Source: Chloroflexota bacterium
GTDB lineage: Bacteria > Chloroflexota > Anaerolineae > CG2-30-64-16
Reading direction: 5' to 3'
DNA: 41,848 nucleotides
Assembly: GCA_026389845.1 (NCBI GenBank)
Contig: JAPLHB010000180.1
Location: 1 to 41,848 of the forward strand
Made by a program: the position numbers and the translations under genes. How positions within the stretch are numbered: position 1 is the stretch's first letter; each line of letters opens with the position of its first letter. Below are positions 41,732 through 41,848 of this stretch, in pieces. The notes beneath the pieces were generated by a model. It had not been told where the DNA came from. It was given only the letters and a program-made list of their open reading frames with translations, and ran no database searches.

Positions 41732-41848
41732 GATTTGGTGGGCTCCCGTAGTCGCTCAAGCAAGCTTTGGCGGGCATCGGTTCGCGCGCCCTTCAGGGCA
41801 GGATAGACGGCCGGACGACGACGTACGGCGCGCGGCTCAAGGCGGAAA
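41728..41848 (-). CDS. C-terminal end of an IS4-like transposase (partial)
   Basis: The minus strand encodes [20 protein letters not shown] and about 18 more residues to a TAG (complement of 41728 to 41730). The (R/Q)xEPRxVKRRPxxYP pattern is typical of the extreme C-terminus of IS4-family transposases. The rest lies beyond the window. Its 3' end abuts the truncated hsdR fragment, so this insertion probably caused that truncation. Confidence 0.65.
   Translation of the reverse strand, partial: FRLEPRAVRRRPAVYPALKGARTDARQSLLERLREPTKS

Overview
The window is G+C-rich bacterial DNA and most likely comes from a Chloroflexota bacterium of the Anaerolineae/Caldilineae type. The evidence is very large secreted proteins joined by Thr/Pro linkers, SBBP, YVTN and VCBS/FG-GAP repeat proteins, a recurring YLPLLLK/R-like motif, a TPR-CHAT protein beside a sigma/anti-sigma pair, and many dispersed palindromic repeats. 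This assignment rests on style and remembered families, not on a database search.

Region 1 (1 to about 8.05 kb) is a mobile-element zone. It holds an IS21-type istA/istB element with reiterated ends and a roughly 1 kb gene-poor stretch with nested inverted repeats. That stretch carries four copies of a TCTCA-N7-TGAGA site. A tyrosine recombinase follows with a clear sigma-70-like promoter and an operator-like dyad. Next come a second IS21-like terminal repeat array, an AAA ATPase/DUF234-type protein on the minus strand, and a large serine integrase. The integrase runs directly into a recQ gene that has lost its 5' end, with the junction inside the RecQ Walker A region. The simplest reading is a mobile island integrated in recQ, with the window holding its right end.

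Region 2 (10.1 to 21.0 kb) starts with a small ORF and a terminator-like hairpin. A four-gene minus-strand cluster follows: two small membrane proteins, an anchored Thr/Pro-linker protein and a 1422-residue subtilisin-like protease with two domains inserted in its catalytic domain. Divergent from it is a sigma factor/zinc-finger anti-sigma pair. A TPR-CHAT (caspase-like) protein converges on this pair, with stop codons overlapping by 4 nt. The anti-sigma factor has no membrane segment, so a cytoplasmic protease switch is an attractive hypothesis.

Region 3 (21.2 to 39.3 kb) encodes exported surface or extracellular proteins. A plus-strand run holds a 14-repeat FG-GAP-like protein with an embedded HExxH metallopeptidase, a small protein sharing a domain with its C-terminus, and an SBBP-repeat protein. 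On the minus strand is a 2840-residue multidomain protein: YVTN propeller, long beta-rich region, DUF4397-like repeats, Ig-like domains, DUF11 repeats and a C-terminal lectin/CBM-like domain. Dispersed repeats are inserted in frame in the giant gene.

Region 4 (39.3 to 41.85 kb) is a scrap-yard. It contains a 141-bp MITE-like element with 10-bp flanking direct repeats, a NagB-like gene lacking one catalytic Asp, a 201-bp copy of the giant gene's 5' region fused to an internal hsdR fragment, and the 3' end of an IS4-like transposase. I saw no tRNA, rRNA or CRISPR array.
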